From Bemisia tabaci (Eukaryota > Arthropoda > Insecta > Hemiptera > Aleyrodidae): a DNA stretch of 64,000 bases. The notes beneath the pieces were generated by a model that was not told the DNA's origin, did not search any database, and saw nothing but the letters and a program-made list of their open reading frames with translations. Below, in pieces: positions 48,871-61,379 of the stretch. The translations under genes and the position numbers were made by a program. The stretch covers positions 89,106,411 to 89,170,410 of the forward strand of contig NC_092793.1 in NCBI RefSeq assembly GCF_918797505.1, read 5' to 3'. The first letter of the stretch is position 1, and every line of letters starts with the position of its first letter.

Positions 48871-49696
48871 ATTATTATTATTTTCTTATTAGTATCATCT
48901 AATTACCACATCTACAACCACTTACAAAAGAAGGAGACGTAATTAGATGATACTAATAAGAAAATAATAATAATATAAAATAATAATAATTCTAATTCCG
49001 TATTCGTCGATTATCTTTATCTCTTCTACTTTTTTCTAAGAGGTATTATTGCTTTTAACGTTTATTTTAAAAAGAGGGATTGGAACTTTCGTGATTCTGT
49101 CCTGGAGTTGGTGAATTTTTTTACTTCTATTCCCTCATGTTCCTCTAATTCTTGTTTTAGGGTTTCCTTCTCAGAATTGATTGGCAGTCCTCTATTAATT
49201 GTATTATTACCACTATTTTTATTTATTATGTGGTTATTTTATCACTAAAGTTTTGAAATGTGAAAAATTCAATTCCTAAATCATTCAACTTCTGAGTTAT
49301 GATCTTGTGATCTGAGCTTGTCTTAATACTTTTGTATCTGTTTTCTGGATATAATTTTTAATGTAAAATTGAAGTCATGATCTTTAAGTATTTATTTTTA
49401 TTTCTTCTGGATCTTCATTTTTAATGAAGATTGGTGGTGGTTTCTTGTTCCTCCTAGTATCATTTTTTTGAATCAACTTTTAATTCTTTATCTTTATTTT
49501 TATCAGGGGTTTTGATTTCTATCTCCATGAATTCTGAGTGTCCTTGTGAAATATTATATTTTCCTTCAGTGTCGTCTATATTCATATCCTGGCAGGGTGG
49601 GTTTTCTTTATTGGATTCATTTGATTTTTTATTTAATTCATTCGATTGCTATCGTAAATTATATCCCTTATTTATTTTCTGATTATTTTCATCTAT

Positions 49697-49960
49697 TTAC
49701 GTCTCCTTCTTTTGTTCTGTAGAAAGGTTAGGGTTAGGTTTTCTATTATTAGGGTTTATATATAGTTTCTCAAACAGTGTATAGGGGATGTAATCTCTTT
49801 CTGTTAAATCCCTTACGTACTTCATTCTTTTCTCGTCCTTAAACACTAATATCATGTTTTTACAATAGTTAAAATCTTGAGGAGATATCCTGCGAAGACA
49901 TTTGTTTAATTTTTTCATTATATTAAAGTAAAACACAATTCTTCGGCCATTTAAACACAT
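49697..49960 (-). pseudogene. 87-codon ORF in right palindrome arm
   Basis: Open from 49960 to 49697. The same sequence in the left arm is cut by the CACTG element. Lysine/asparagine-rich with MILVFKDEKRMKYVRDLTER. It lies just upstream of the gag-like relic in the same strand and may be its N-terminal part. No family recognised. Confidence 0.4.
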
Positions 49961-50689
49961 ACAAACTATTCATTCTCGAGGAACGAGAAAACTGTAAGCC
50001 TCACTTCACCGCAGCAAAAACGAGACTCGCATGTGATCACATGTCATTCCCATGGGAAATTTTTAGCAGGGTACGGTCAACTGGCGGTGTGACCTACCCT
50101 GGCGGACTGACCACATCTTACCCTACGTCGTACGTAGGAAGCACCTTGCATTGCGGTCACGTGATCTAACCAAAAGGAGAGAGAAGAAGAGTAGTCGAGC
50201 AGTGGGATGTTAGAGAAAGAGTACTTGTAGTAGGGCGGGTGAAGAAGGCGTGCTGCTTCGAACTGGTAATTCCCGCACCGTCTCCCGACCCGACTCGAAT
50301 GAAAGGTGGAATGAGGTGGGATCCCTCCACATATATATTAATGAAAATGTTTACGGAATAAGACAAATTCGGTAGGATTATTAAATTAGTCCCAGTATTG
50401 TTGTTCCCTCGATATGAAGTTGAACTTCGCAAAGTTTGAATTTTTCCGTAGAGGGTGTCATTTTCAAAAATTAATTGCCAACTCTAGTGAGTAGGTACCT
50501 GGAAAAAACGGCAAAAATCTTGCTTCCAGTTGCTTTGTTGGTCATACAAATTATCCGCATTTTTACCTAACTTGAACTTTGATTTGGAGCTTTTTTACGA
50601 TCAGGAGACTAGGAATGCCAATAGAAAGCGCTGAATAAGCGCGAAAACGGATCTCAATATTCTAGAAAATTATCGGGGCATGTGTGTGG

Positions 50690-50985
50690 CCGTCCACCTG
50701 TATGTACACTGAAGCAGAGTCCCTTTATAGAAAGGGGTAAGACAACGCGGCTCATGGATGTCACAAACAGGAATAATGATTTCACAAATCGGAGGTTTTT
50801 TGTAATCTTTGATCAGCCCATTCCCAAAATCCTGTCTCCGTTTCCTCTCTCATTCCATTTGTTCTTTGCCGTACCCCCTATTCTCCAGTCCATCCCAGTA
50901 TATAATCTTTGCGATTGGTGAACATGTACTTAATCTTCATTCCCGTTTGTGACACTGTGAAGGCCTAAAAAATAGGAACCAATCA
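50690..50985 (+). repeat. Dispersed repeat, left member of an inverted pair
   Basis: Contains AGACAACGCGGCTCATG, TCTTTGATCAGCCCATTCC and CATTCCCGTTTGTGACACTG. The inverse copy, about 75-80% similar by eye, lies at 57590-57810. Confidence 0.7.
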
Positions 50986-52355
50986 GGCATAGATTCGCAT
51001 TGCCTTTGCTTTAGCGGGCTTGGCTCTAGGTCCTACTCTTTGTCTTTTCAGCGTAGAGGTGAAACAGTCAATCTACATGTTTTCTGACATTTGCCGTATT
51101 GTCATTGGAGTCATAGTCCTTAAATTTGAGACATCAAAGGCAAATGATTTTTCTCTCTCCAATGATAACAAACCACGTTTTAGACATATTTTGAAGTTTA
51201 TCAATGAAACATTTATACATTTATAAACGTCTCACAAGAAACGTTGCGGGGGCTTTCAATGGTGCCAGAACGTTTTCAGAATGTTTCCCCAAAAAACATA
51301 CCATTTTTTCCTTCTTAATTTTTATCTTCTTCATTGATAAAGTCCTACTAAGTTTCCCTTGAAAGAAATACATCCGGGGTTCTATTCCGGTCCGTTATTG
51401 AGGATATTCTACAATATTTTCCTCGAAATTCTTCAGGTATAACTCGTCCTTTTCTTGATGGTATGTGGAGGATCTCTTTTAACTTCCCTCGATCATAATG
51501 TAAATCATATCAGACTTCTTGAAGGAAGGAACTGTTCAAGTAAAAACTAGAAATACGGCCGTCCCGGTCCATTAAAAAATATGAACTTGAACAGAATGAC
51601 AAATCAGTGGAAAAGGAAATTTGTATTAAAGAATCTTACAAAATTTATTCGATTTTCTCGATTTCTTTTAAGTACAATTAAATAGAAAATATGCTTGAGA
51701 GTACCTATTTCAAAGGTCATAGTCAAGGAGAAATACGAAAAAAGGGGGTTAACCCGGAACAAATTGCTCAACAAACTTTTCCTATGTAAACGTCATCAGT
51801 AGGTTCTCCTGAACAACATACCAAAAGTTTACCACGGTCCGACCCCGGAACACCCCCCAAAATGCCTAAATTTCAAAATGGCGGCCATAATAAGGCCTCT
51901 GGGATTTCGGTTTTTAAAAATGCGCATATAGTGTTTTGTGAGGTATCAATCCCTATGTAATTTTGGTCGTAAAATTCAGATATGAGGTCAAAAAAGTCCC
52001 CCAGTCAAAGGGGGTGCCCCAAATCCAAGATGGCGGCCAATTTTGAAAGGCAGGAGGGTGAATTTTTAAAATGCGCATAAAGGTTCATGTGAGGTATCAT
52101 TCCCTATGTAATTTTGGTCGTAGGTTTCATTTATGGAGTCATAAATGTCCTCCGGTCAAAGAAGGTGCTCCAAATTTCAAGATGGCAACTAAATTTGAAA
52201 GGCAGGAAGGTGGATTTTTGAAATGATTACGCGATATGGCAAGTTAGGTATCATTTATTATGTAACTAACGAAATGCCCGTGACTGGAGTCACGGGTCTA
52301 GAGGCCGCTGAAATATCTATAACCCCGAAAAAATGGTAGTAGGGGAGCAAGACAT

Positions 52356-53693
52356 ATATATATATGAGTCGCTTTTATAGCGCTCTTTGGCGCTGTGCGA
52401 CGCCTAATCGCCACAAAGCTCGGTCTTCCCACAGGTCATCAGGGAGTTGACAATCTCTTATCTCATTTAACACCCCCTGTCGCCAACCTCTCACTGGGCG
52501 TCCCCTACGTCTCCTCCCAGGAGGAACCCAATCAAGCATCTTTTTTGGCAGCCTCTCTTCCGTCATCCTATTGACATGACCATACCAAACAAGTTGTTTG
52601 GTCATGACGTCGAACACGATGTCATTTTCGACTTCCATTATCTGACGCACTCTATCATTACGGACCCGATCTCTCCTAGAAACTCCTGCTGACCTTCTCC
52701 AGAAATCCATCTCCGTTGCTCTTAGCATATCCTGTGTCCATTTCTTCAGCTGCCAAACTTCACATCCGTATGTTAATATACTTTTGACTACAGCGTTGTA
52801 TATCCTCCTCTTGTTATCTTTGGAAATCCGCTGATCCCAGAGGATTCCATTTAACATCGCTATAGCCTTCCTTGCTAAGGTGTTCCTTTCCCTGATAGCT
52901 TGATCCGTCCTTCCATCCTGGGTCAACCGCACTCCCAAGTACTTAAAGTGCTCGCAGCCTTTGATCTGCTGCCCATCCTCCAACTCAATGCTTTGCTGAT
53001 CACCGCCAAAAGTCATCTTCTCAGATTTGGATATGCTGACTTCCAGACCCCACTTCCGATACTCTTCTACTAGCTTGCGCATCATGTATTCCGCGTCATC
53101 TTGATCTTGAGCAACCACCACCTGGTCATCAGCAAAGCACAGAGTAAACAGAGTTTCGAGATCACCCAAGGGGACACCCATACCAGAGCATTTCTTTTTC
53201 CATTCTTTTAGCACGCACTCGAGATAAATTTTAAATAATGTTGGCGACAAGCAACATCCCTGTTTTAAACCCTTATTAGTCACATAAAATCCCGCTGACA
53301 ACCCCCCATGGCACTTAACTTTGGTAAAACTCCCTTTATAAAATCGCTTAACAGCGTCAATCAACCCCCCGTTAAAATTCGATTTTTCCAAGGCCTCCCA
53401 AAGTTTCACCAACGGCACGCTGTCATACGCCTTCTGGAGATCCACAAAAATTAAATGCAGTTCCTGAGCTACGGCCATTTTCTTCTCAATGACCTGGACA
53501 ATAACAAAGAGGTGATCTATCGTAGACCTGCCAGCTCTAAAACCAGCCTGCTCCTCTGCTTCGTGATCCCGCCATTCGTCCTCGATCTTCGCTTTCAGTA
53601 TCTTCCCGTACACTTTGCTTATTGTCCCGGTCACTGAGAGCCCCCGGTAGTTGTTACAGTCGTCCTTCAGTCGTCAGTTGTTACAGTCGTCCA
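52356..53693 (-). mobile_element. RTE-type LINE, 5'-truncated, with long intact RT frame
   Basis: GGGAGCAAGACAT stands on both sides (52343-52355, 53694-53706), a 13-bp target duplication. The 3' tail is a short (TA)n. At the 5' end, ACGACTGTAACAAC-type sequence is duplicated within 30 bp, a usual sign of aberrant 5' completion. Confidence 0.9.
52375..53634 (-). CDS. LINE reverse transcriptase (partial ORF2, RT to C terminus)
   Basis: 419 codons open without interruption. The frame continues to the truncated 5' end and the listed start is a GTG inside the RT, so it is a fragment of a larger ORF2. RT motifs: GFRAGRSTIDHLF (31-43), FVDLQKAYDSVP with catalytic Asp (63-74), GLKQGCCLSPTLF (122-134), CFADDQ (166-171). 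The C-terminal part has SKSEKMTFGG, FKYLGVRL, YGCEVW and the basic GRRRRGRP block. The endonuclease domain is lost. Absence of stops implies a fairly recent insertion. Confidence 0.9.
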   Translation of the reverse strand: MTGTISKVYGKILKAKIEDEWRDHEAEEQAGFRAGRSTIDHLFVIVQVIEKKMAVAQELHLIFVDLQKAYDSVPLVKLWEALEKSNFNGGLIDAVKRFYKGSFTKVKCHGGLSAGFYVTNKGLKQGCCLSPTLFKIYLECVLKEWKKKCSGMGVPLGDLETLFTLCFADDQVVVAQDQDDAEYMMRKLVEEYRKWGLEVSISKSEKMTFGGDQQSIELEDGQQIKGCEHFKYLGVRLTQDGRTDQAIRERNTLARKAIAMLNGILWDQRISKDNKRRIYNAVVKSILTYGCEVWQLKKWTQDMLRATEMDFWRRSAGVSRRDRVRNDRVRQIMEVENDIVFDVMTKQLVWYGHVNRMTEERLPKKMLDWVPPGRRRRGRPVRGWRQGVLNEIRDCQLPDDLWEDRALWRLGVAQRQRAL

Positions 53694-56600
53694 GGGAGCA
53701 AGACATGCCATACAAAAAAAATGATAAAATCGATAGAAATGATAAAATCGATGAGTTGTTGGGAGAGGGTGATGGAGCTAGAAAAATTAGCTGTGGGTGG
53801 GGGGGGGGGGTAGGTAGAATAAATGCTGGCAAAAAAATTAGAACTAACCTAGCAATGATTTATTAAAAAAAGAAAGAAAAAAAATGAAAAAAAAGAAAAA
53901 AATAAGTTGAAATAAAACATCAGCTGATAGCAAACAAAGGTTACCAAGGAAACCAAGAAATGGAACTTTCATAAAAACAGTTTAGTGAAAAACAGCGTAA
54001 GTAGGACACTTACGTTAATTACCGTTTACAAGTAAACGGTAAATGCGATTTAACCGAAAATTTATACAGTTCTTCATAAGACCAAAATGGACAAAATTGC
54101 AAAATTTGAAGAAGCTAACGTAAAGCTAACGATAGTTATCGTGAACGAAAGAATTGCTGACATAGGTCGGGTAACTATTATAGGTGGGATGGGATTTTGA
54201 TCGTAGATTTCATTTATGAAGTCATGAGAGCCCCCCCTGTCAAAGAGGGTGCCCCAAATCCACGATGGCGACCAAATTTGAAAGCAGGAAGGTGAGCCAA
54301 AAAAACAACAATCACGTTAGAAGGCAGGTTGGCTATCAAATTCTACGTATTTTTAGTCAAGGAGTCTGAATGAAATTTGAAAAATTAATTTTACACAAAA
54401 ATGAGGCGTGACATGCATGATGGTGACAATCATAGTCGAGAAATCATAAATGGTAGGTAAGGTGTCTCGCTGATTAGTCCACATTAACTCAGAATTCGAG
54501 TTCAGATGCCTTAGACACAGAGGATAAAAAATCTAAAATACCTGCTGTAAGTACCGGGATAATGAAGTAAAAGTTCAGTACGTTTTAGATGGTGGGTCTT
54601 CACTCCACCGAGGGCCATAGCAAAGAGGGCAAACCTATTTTATTTGGATTCATAAATTCAAATCATTGCACAGTTCTACGCTAAATTCTTTTTTCTAAGT
54701 AATCTGAAGCCATGGCAGTATTTGACGGGTGCCGCGGGAATGGACCATTTATGAAAGACTCCACTCGCCTTTAAAGAAGCCAAAAATTCAGATACGCGCC
54801 TATAGTCAATTTCTCACCAAATCCATCTTTTGTTGGTAAAAATGAGGTAAATTTTGACAAATTCAGTCACTAAAAGTAAACTTATTCAAATCATCGGCAC
54901 ACGCCTCGAATCCACCAGTTGTAAGGTCGTGCATGTGAAATAAGATACAGCTCTTGATATCGTCAAAGAGGGTGGTGCACCTTGTACATAAGAAAACTGA
55001 CACAATTATTGTGAACGGAAACGATTCGAACCTATTCGTTTTTTTTTTAAAAAAAAATAGATCCGAGAACATCAATTTTTCTTTGCACTTAAGATGTGAT
55101 ATTAATTGCGGAAAGTCCAAGACGATTGCTCACAACATCCCTTAAAACCGTCACAGAATCGATCTAAGTTTATGTAAGCAGCTTCTGTTCCATACGTTTT
55201 GGCTTTTGCTGCGATTTAACCACTCACATGCACAGAATCGGAAAAGCATAACTATATTCGGTACGCTTATATCGGATCTTTATCTATGCAAAAATGCTGA
55301 AAGGTTCTTGAAACCTAAGCAAAGCTTTAAACGAACAGAGAAAGCTGGATAGAACGAGCCGATCTGAATCCTCGTCAATGGGAATGCTTTGATAAAAATG
55401 TCGACAAAATTTCTCCTATTACAAGCAACTTGCCTCCAGTCCGAAATCGCTGCGTGAGATTATTCGGTATAATGGTAAAAAAAAAGGTGTGGTACACCAT
55501 GCGGTATGAAAGTGAAAATTTCAGAAAATTAACTTATGCTGCACAGACTTACGTATAAATTAAGAAGACTTCATAAACGCGGCGACACCCCAGGAAGAAG
55601 ATCCTGACAATCCTGTCTCAGACTATGAATCACTGCTGAATGACTGTGCTGATTCAGATTTTCGCCCATATTGACTAGAGTTTGTAGGTCACGTTTAATA
55701 TCCTTATCTTCATTGGGAATGTATGTGCTTCAAGATTAACAAAAATAACTCTTGGGTGCTCCTGTTCACATCTTTTCATACCCTGGACAGTCATGATGGT
55801 CACCATCATGCATGTCACGCCTCATTTTTGTGTAAAATTAATTTTTCAAATTTCATTCAGACTCCTTGGCTAAAAATATGTAGAATTTGATAGCCAGCCT
55901 GCCTTCTAACGTGATTGTTGTTTTTTTGGCTCACCTTCCTGCTTTCAAATTTGGCCGCCATCGTGAATTTGGGGCACCCTCTTTGACAAGGGGGCTCTCA
56001 TGACTTCATAAATGAAATCTACGATCAAAATTACATAATAAATGATACCTAACTTGCCATGTCACGTAAACATTTCAAAAATCCACCCTCCTGCCTTTCA
56101 AATTTAGTTGCCATCTTGAAATTTGGAGCACCTTCTTTGACCGGAGGACATTTATGACTCCATAAATGAAACCTACGACCAAAATTACATAGGGAATGAT
56201 ACCTCACATGAACCTTTATGCGCATTTTAAAAATTCACCCTCCTGCCTTTCAAAATTGGCCGCCATCTTGGATTTGGGGCACCCCCTTTGACTGGGGGAC
56301 TTTTTTGACCTCATATCTGAATTTTACGACCAAAGTTACATAGGGATTGATACCTCACAAAACACTATATGCGCATTTTTAAAAACCGAAATCCCAGAGG
56401 CCTTATTATGGCCGCCATTTTGAAATTTAGGCATTTTGGGGGGTGTTCCGGGGTCGGACCGTGGTAAACTTTTGGTATGTTGTTCAGGAGAACCTACTGA
56501 TGACGTTTACATAGGAAAAGTTTGTTAAGCAATTTGTTCCGGGTCAAATCGTATTTCTCCCTGACTATCAAAGAAGTTAAACTGTGGCTCTAGTAAATCG

Positions 56601-57589
56601 TAAAATTATTACGAGCTGAGATTATAATATTGAAAAACTACGGAAAAATCTTAAGAATAATGAGGATCATAACATCTAGCTGATCAATGTAGGTACACCA
56701 TGACTTTCACAAAGAGTTTCATCCTTATAAACGCTGTTTGATTTCCTCCCCATCTCCCATGATTTTTTTCAAATTGATACCGCTGAACATTGGTCAAGGA
56801 TAAATATTATTTACGCATATAAATTTTTAGTGGCAATTTATATTAAACCAGGCATTTCTCTGTTTTAATCTAAAAGTTATGGATCCATGGAATTAAACTA
56901 TTCTGTCTAAATGAAAAATGTCATTACTCAATGAAGTCGACGTTTTCAGCAAGTCATTAAGTCACTCAAGTTTTTGTTTTGTTTTGCTAACTAATTTTTC
57001 TCACAAACCCTTTTTTTAAAAATACGAAATACCCATATAAAAAGGGGGACGAGTGGTGTCTGAATGCCTCAGCCTCTCGATTCGAAGATTTTTAGTTTCA
57101 GACTACTTATGCATATCTTCTTTATTTATATATGGCACACACGTGAGATATCCACGGCTTCAAGTTTTAACTTGAGTTGCTAACTTAAAACTACAGTGGG
57201 TATTCTACAAAGCTATCTCGTACACACAAAATACGTATAATGCAGAAGTACCTATCCCAATTTAAAAAAATAAATTACCTACACTTCAGGATACAGTTAT
57301 TAGCATACTTGCTGCAGATGTTGGAGTCCAAACACGAAACCCGTTAAAATGCGAAGTAACGGTAAAAACACATTTAGTCAAAGAGGGTAGGTAGTAAAAA
57401 CTAGTTCCAATCTAGCGTCACCAGTGAAAACCCGAACGTGGAAGTAGAAAACCTTGAAAGAAGTTTTGAAGTGCAAATCTGACCTTTACGACCATGTAGA
57501 TTATTGGGAATAGCTGGATTGGAGTGGAGTCCCTATCATACTGAGAGTAAAGACAATGCAAATCCATTTCTGATCGGTTCCCGTATTTT

Positions 57590-57810
57590 AGGCCTTATTC
57601 ACACTGTCACAAACGGGAATAAAGATTACAGAACCAATTGCAAAGATTATAAACTGAAATGGACCGGGGAATAGGAGGCACGGCAAGGAAAAAATGAAAT
57701 GAGAATTGGAACGGAGGCAGGAATTCAGGAATGGATTGATCAATGATTACAGCAAACATCTGATTTGTGTCGCGTTGTCTCAACTCTCTCTAGAAAGTAA
57801 CTCTCGAGTG
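57590..57810 (-). repeat. Dispersed repeat, right member of an inverted pair
   Basis: Inverse counterpart of 50690-50985 (TGTCACAAACGGGAATAAAG, GTCGCGTTGTCTCAAC). The pair brackets the palindrome at 51715-56568. Confidence 0.7.
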
Positions 57811-57962
57811 GAGATGATGCGATGGCCACTTGTAATGTGCAGCAATTAAATGCCGAAAAGAGTGAAGTTAAAACTCGAGTACCTATTTAGTGGCTGTACA
57901 GCGCCCCCGCTTCACGCACAAATAATTAATAACGAGAATCAGATACGTTAATATTGAAGTAT

Positions 57963-58280
57963 TTAGGGGGTGTGTTCCATATATATATCCATGGTGTATT
58001 TAACGTCCCCGCGTTTTAAGTACATAATTGAACGAAAGTATTTATTTATTACAACAGGAGGAGCTGTCATGGCACTTTGAGTTACATAAAACCCATTTTT
58101 CTCGCACTGGCACCAATTTGTGGAGCAACTTTTTTTATATTGGCACCTGATAAATCCTTGCAAACAGCCCTCTGCAGTAAAGATTGCAGCTGTTTGCAGG
58201 GTTACTTTTTTCTCCTCGTTGACTTCATCGGCATTTATGAATAGTTCTCCTAAAACATCAAATTCTGATCTCCTATACAT
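57963..58280 (-). pseudogene. Cysteine-rich C-terminal fragment of a transposon-type integrase (tentative)
   Basis: 105 codons. GCLQGFIRCQYKKSCSTNWCQCEKNG resembles, in part, the QGFxxCxCKxxCxTxxCxCxK tail of Ginger/KRBA2-like integrase proteins. The final cysteines of that motif are missing. No integrase core upstream. Low certainty. Confidence 0.4.
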
Positions 58281-59888
58281 TTTGGATTAATATCAATAAT
58301 CTTTTCAACCGCCGCCGATACCGTGCACTGCTTTCCCTAACGGTTTCCTTGGCTTCAGTTAGGACACAATATAGGTCCGGAATATTTTGCGCTCGGTAAA
58401 AAAGTAAAGTGGGACACTTTCTCCTTTTCGAAAAACGCGGTCATTTTTTGCAAGAACAATTAAACCACTTCTTTCGCGCATTTACGTTCGCCGATTTCTC
58501 ACAGTAAAAACAGAGCACAAGGAGTCTTACAAAGACGTGTTTATGCGGCGAAACGTTACAAGGCACAACTTGAACGTAGACTACTGACTGAGTTATGTTC
58601 CTGAAATAAATAATCAGTGATAACAGGTGAGCTATTATCTCCCTCAGAAATCTAAGTCCGGGACTCTAGGTCCCCCCTCTAGGTACCTACCTTACTCCGT
58701 TGCCAGCGCGCATACTGATGAATCGTCAGTTTCTGGCTTGCGATTAACATTTTGGCAAAAGTCGGTGTAGATTCATTCAACTTTCGGGTTTTACCGATGC
58801 TTCATTGTTGAAACTAGTTCTGGCTGAAATTAGCCGTAAAACCCCAAAATGTAAGTTGACGTCAATTTTCTGCAAACGCATTCAGTCAAAACTAGTTGTT
58901 AATACTTCATTGGCGTTTTAACGATTTTCGGATTGGAGCTTTAACATAGACTAAATTACGGCATAGAGACTAACAACCAAAATTTAAATGCTGGTGAATT
59001 TTCCGCTACTTCTAATCTAGATGCGTGGAGATCTGCCATTCAGTTGACTTAACCCCAATAGAATCTATTAAAATGAGGCATTGCCAAAACCTTAAAAAAA
59101 CCTCATGACGAAATGGTAATATAAAAATTTTCTGATAAGTAACGCATATCCGCATCAGTATCATAGTACCTACGCTTTATTAATCAGACAGGATCAAGAA
59201 GGGACTCATTTTAAGGTTTATCTACAGCTCCGTGAAGTAAGAAATTTCTCCGCGGAGGGGGCGCCACCGCTGTGTTTTGATTTTTTGGTCCACGCTATTA
59301 GAATCCATACAGCTCCACGTGAGTCCTTGAGCTTTTATGAAAGTTAAAGGAATTTCTGTTTAAATCGAAGAGTTATAAGTTCTAGCCATAACATTCTTCT
59401 TCCTATTGACACTAAAAACGACGTGAAAAGTAATTTCTGAAGCTCTGAAACTTCATCCCAGAAAAAAGTAGGGTTAAGCATGATGACCTTAATGCAACCA
59501 ATCGCGATTGATCGCTCTCAGCAGTTGCAGATATCTCTCTCCCACCGTGAGCTAGAGTACCTGTACCCTGTACCGTGAGGTGTCTCTCTCGCACTTACAG
59601 ATATCCGGTGAGAGAAACTGGGATCAAGTTATAGCTTTTATTATTCAACCTTCAAAGCTCGCGTTTGTTTCTAAGGATTCCAGACGTATGCTGCTAGAAC
59701 TTATGAGTTTTAGAATTTAAAATATCTATTGTGATATTTAAATAATCACTGATTTCGGAGTCGGATTTTAGCAGCGCAACGTAGTGGATTTTTTCGCAAC
59801 TACAGCTAAAGATTCATCAGACACCGCAATCACACGCTGAATGTGGGAGCTGAATGTGGCTTGAATGTGGAAGTCATCGGCCCGATGC

Positions 59889-59919
59889 CTGAATTTTGCG
59901 CGTGACGCGCAAAATTCAG
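59889..59919. repeat. Perfect 14-bp-stem hairpin
   Basis: CTGAATTTTGCGCG, loop TGA, then the exact inverse. Weaker inverted similarity extends outward (CTGAATGTGGAAGTCATCG against its inverse near 60040), so this may be the centre of a ~300-bp foldback at about 59760-60075. Confidence 0.75.
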
Positions 59920-61379
59920 CAACGATTCTCAGCAACCATTGGACCAATTTTGAATTTGTCTGAACTATTCGAGTAGATCTGATACACATCTGGATGAAAA
60001 TAACTCGAATTTGCTAAATTTCAGCCGTTGGGCGATGACTGTTGACTTCCACATGCAGGTGCTAAATTCAGCGTCTGATTAATTATTGCGGCATTAACAT
60101 GGGTTTAAGAAATAACAATGTACTTAAAATGCATAGAAAGAAGTCCTTAGTTTGTTTCCAGGTTCAGTTTTTCGTTTTGAAACCCATTCTTGTGTTTAAT
60201 ATGTGTGTAATGTTGTCATACGGAGCAATTTCACTGCCATAATCTTTTTTTACGACTCTATCAGACACTTATAAACTCTTTGTAATAGAGTAACTGTGCG
60301 AGTTGCAAATAGAGGCATGAAGAAAGTCGAACATTCATGGTTGCATTGCTATAAACCTTCGTCAAAGTAATTAGTTCATTGATTTTTATTTTACTAACGT
60401 TTTGCTTACTATTTTAAATGTACCTGTTAAAGATCTAAGCATAATAACAAAAAAAATGTTTTTTAACATTTATACTTGCAAATTGTTTCTCGTGTGTAGA
60501 GTGATTATGGAAGAGCTTTTCGGGAAAGAGTTTTCTTTACAATTTAACCAAACTAATATGCACGTACCTACTGAATAATAGTATTCTCACTTTGAAGAAA
60601 CGAGTTATGAGACTGAAAAAAGGACGTCATTGAAGAAAGAACAGCCGTAAGTCCACTAGCCATGCAAAAGAGCAGTATCTCTTGCTGTCAATTTTGTATT
60701 CGCACTCTTCTCTGCCAATTTGTAAACTTTTAAATGTGCTTTGTAATTTATTAGGAGCGTCATCATTGAACATGCAGATAGCTAGCACATACAGCTAGCT
60801 CGACTAACATTACGTAAATGAATAAGTTTTGTTGAAATAAAAAAAAATTTAGGGTTTGTGTCCAACATAGTTCCTTTTAGCATGAATACATCCTATTGTC
60901 GTGAGGAGTTGATCAAAATTATTCCGATTTGAAAACGTTGCCCAGGACTCCCGGAAGAGCGAAAAGTAGTTTATCCCTAGTGATGCGTCGGGGATACGAG
61001 GTTGTTCACGCGCACCGGACTGAACAGGTTGAATTGTGTTGCGTGACGTCACACCAGAGCCACCATGTGCCTCGATCGCGTTTGATCTTCCAATAGGTAT
61101 AGGTACTGTGTGCCTCTCTCGCGAAATTGTTTATCCCTTCACTCCTTTCACGTACACAATGTTAGCCTGGCTGCACCTAAATATCTCATCAAAACTGTCT
61201 TCCATATTTAACTGTATGTTTATGTTCCATCTTACAGGACATTCGCCTCACTGATCTTATGTTTTTTTGACCTCCTCACTTTTTTCTTTCTCCTTCATTT
61301 TCGATCGATTTTCGTGAAACTTGGCATCGGGAGATAGGTATTTTTCGACAGTACACTCGAATTTTCAGTCAGATTTTCA

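Larger units (their letters stand above)
43942..50273. mobile_element. Palindromic element with gag-like relic on both arms, interrupted on the left
   Basis: Inverted arms: 43942-44361 plus 47992-48906 on the left, 48939-50273 on the right, around a 32-bp spacer (48907-48938). Tips read GGAATTACCAGTTCGAAGC and the inverse. The match is almost perfect over more than 1.3 kb per arm. The left arm is broken by a 3,628-bp insertion at AACAT^GATATT. No target duplication is visible at the outer borders. Confidence 0.87.
52266..54194 (-). mobile_element. Helitron-like element carrying an inserted LINE
   Basis: On the minus strand it begins TCCCATCCCACCTATAATAG and ends in a perfect 9-bp-stem hairpin (CCCGTGACT CC AGTCACGGG), then CATTTCGTTAG. 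It lies between host A and T as judged from the intact right palindrome arm. TTAG departs by one base from CTRR. Non-autonomous, about 580 bp without the LINE. Confidence 0.72.
51715..56568. mobile_element. Palindromic element with GATGGCGGCC-rich tandem arms
   Basis: Left arm 51715-52265 plus 54195-54460, right arm about 55785-56568, interior about 54460-55785. Arms contain ~155-bp tandem units with TATGTAATTTTGGTCGTA, GTCAAAGGGGGTGCCCCAAAT and AAGATGGCGGCC. The left arm is interrupted by a Helitron, and the intact right arm gives the empty site. No coding capacity in the arms or interior. Confidence 0.83.

Noticed and set aside
49720..49745. Telomere-like GGTTAGGGTTAGG
   Set aside because: Only two or three units, inside a palindrome arm and mirrored at about 48105; not an array.
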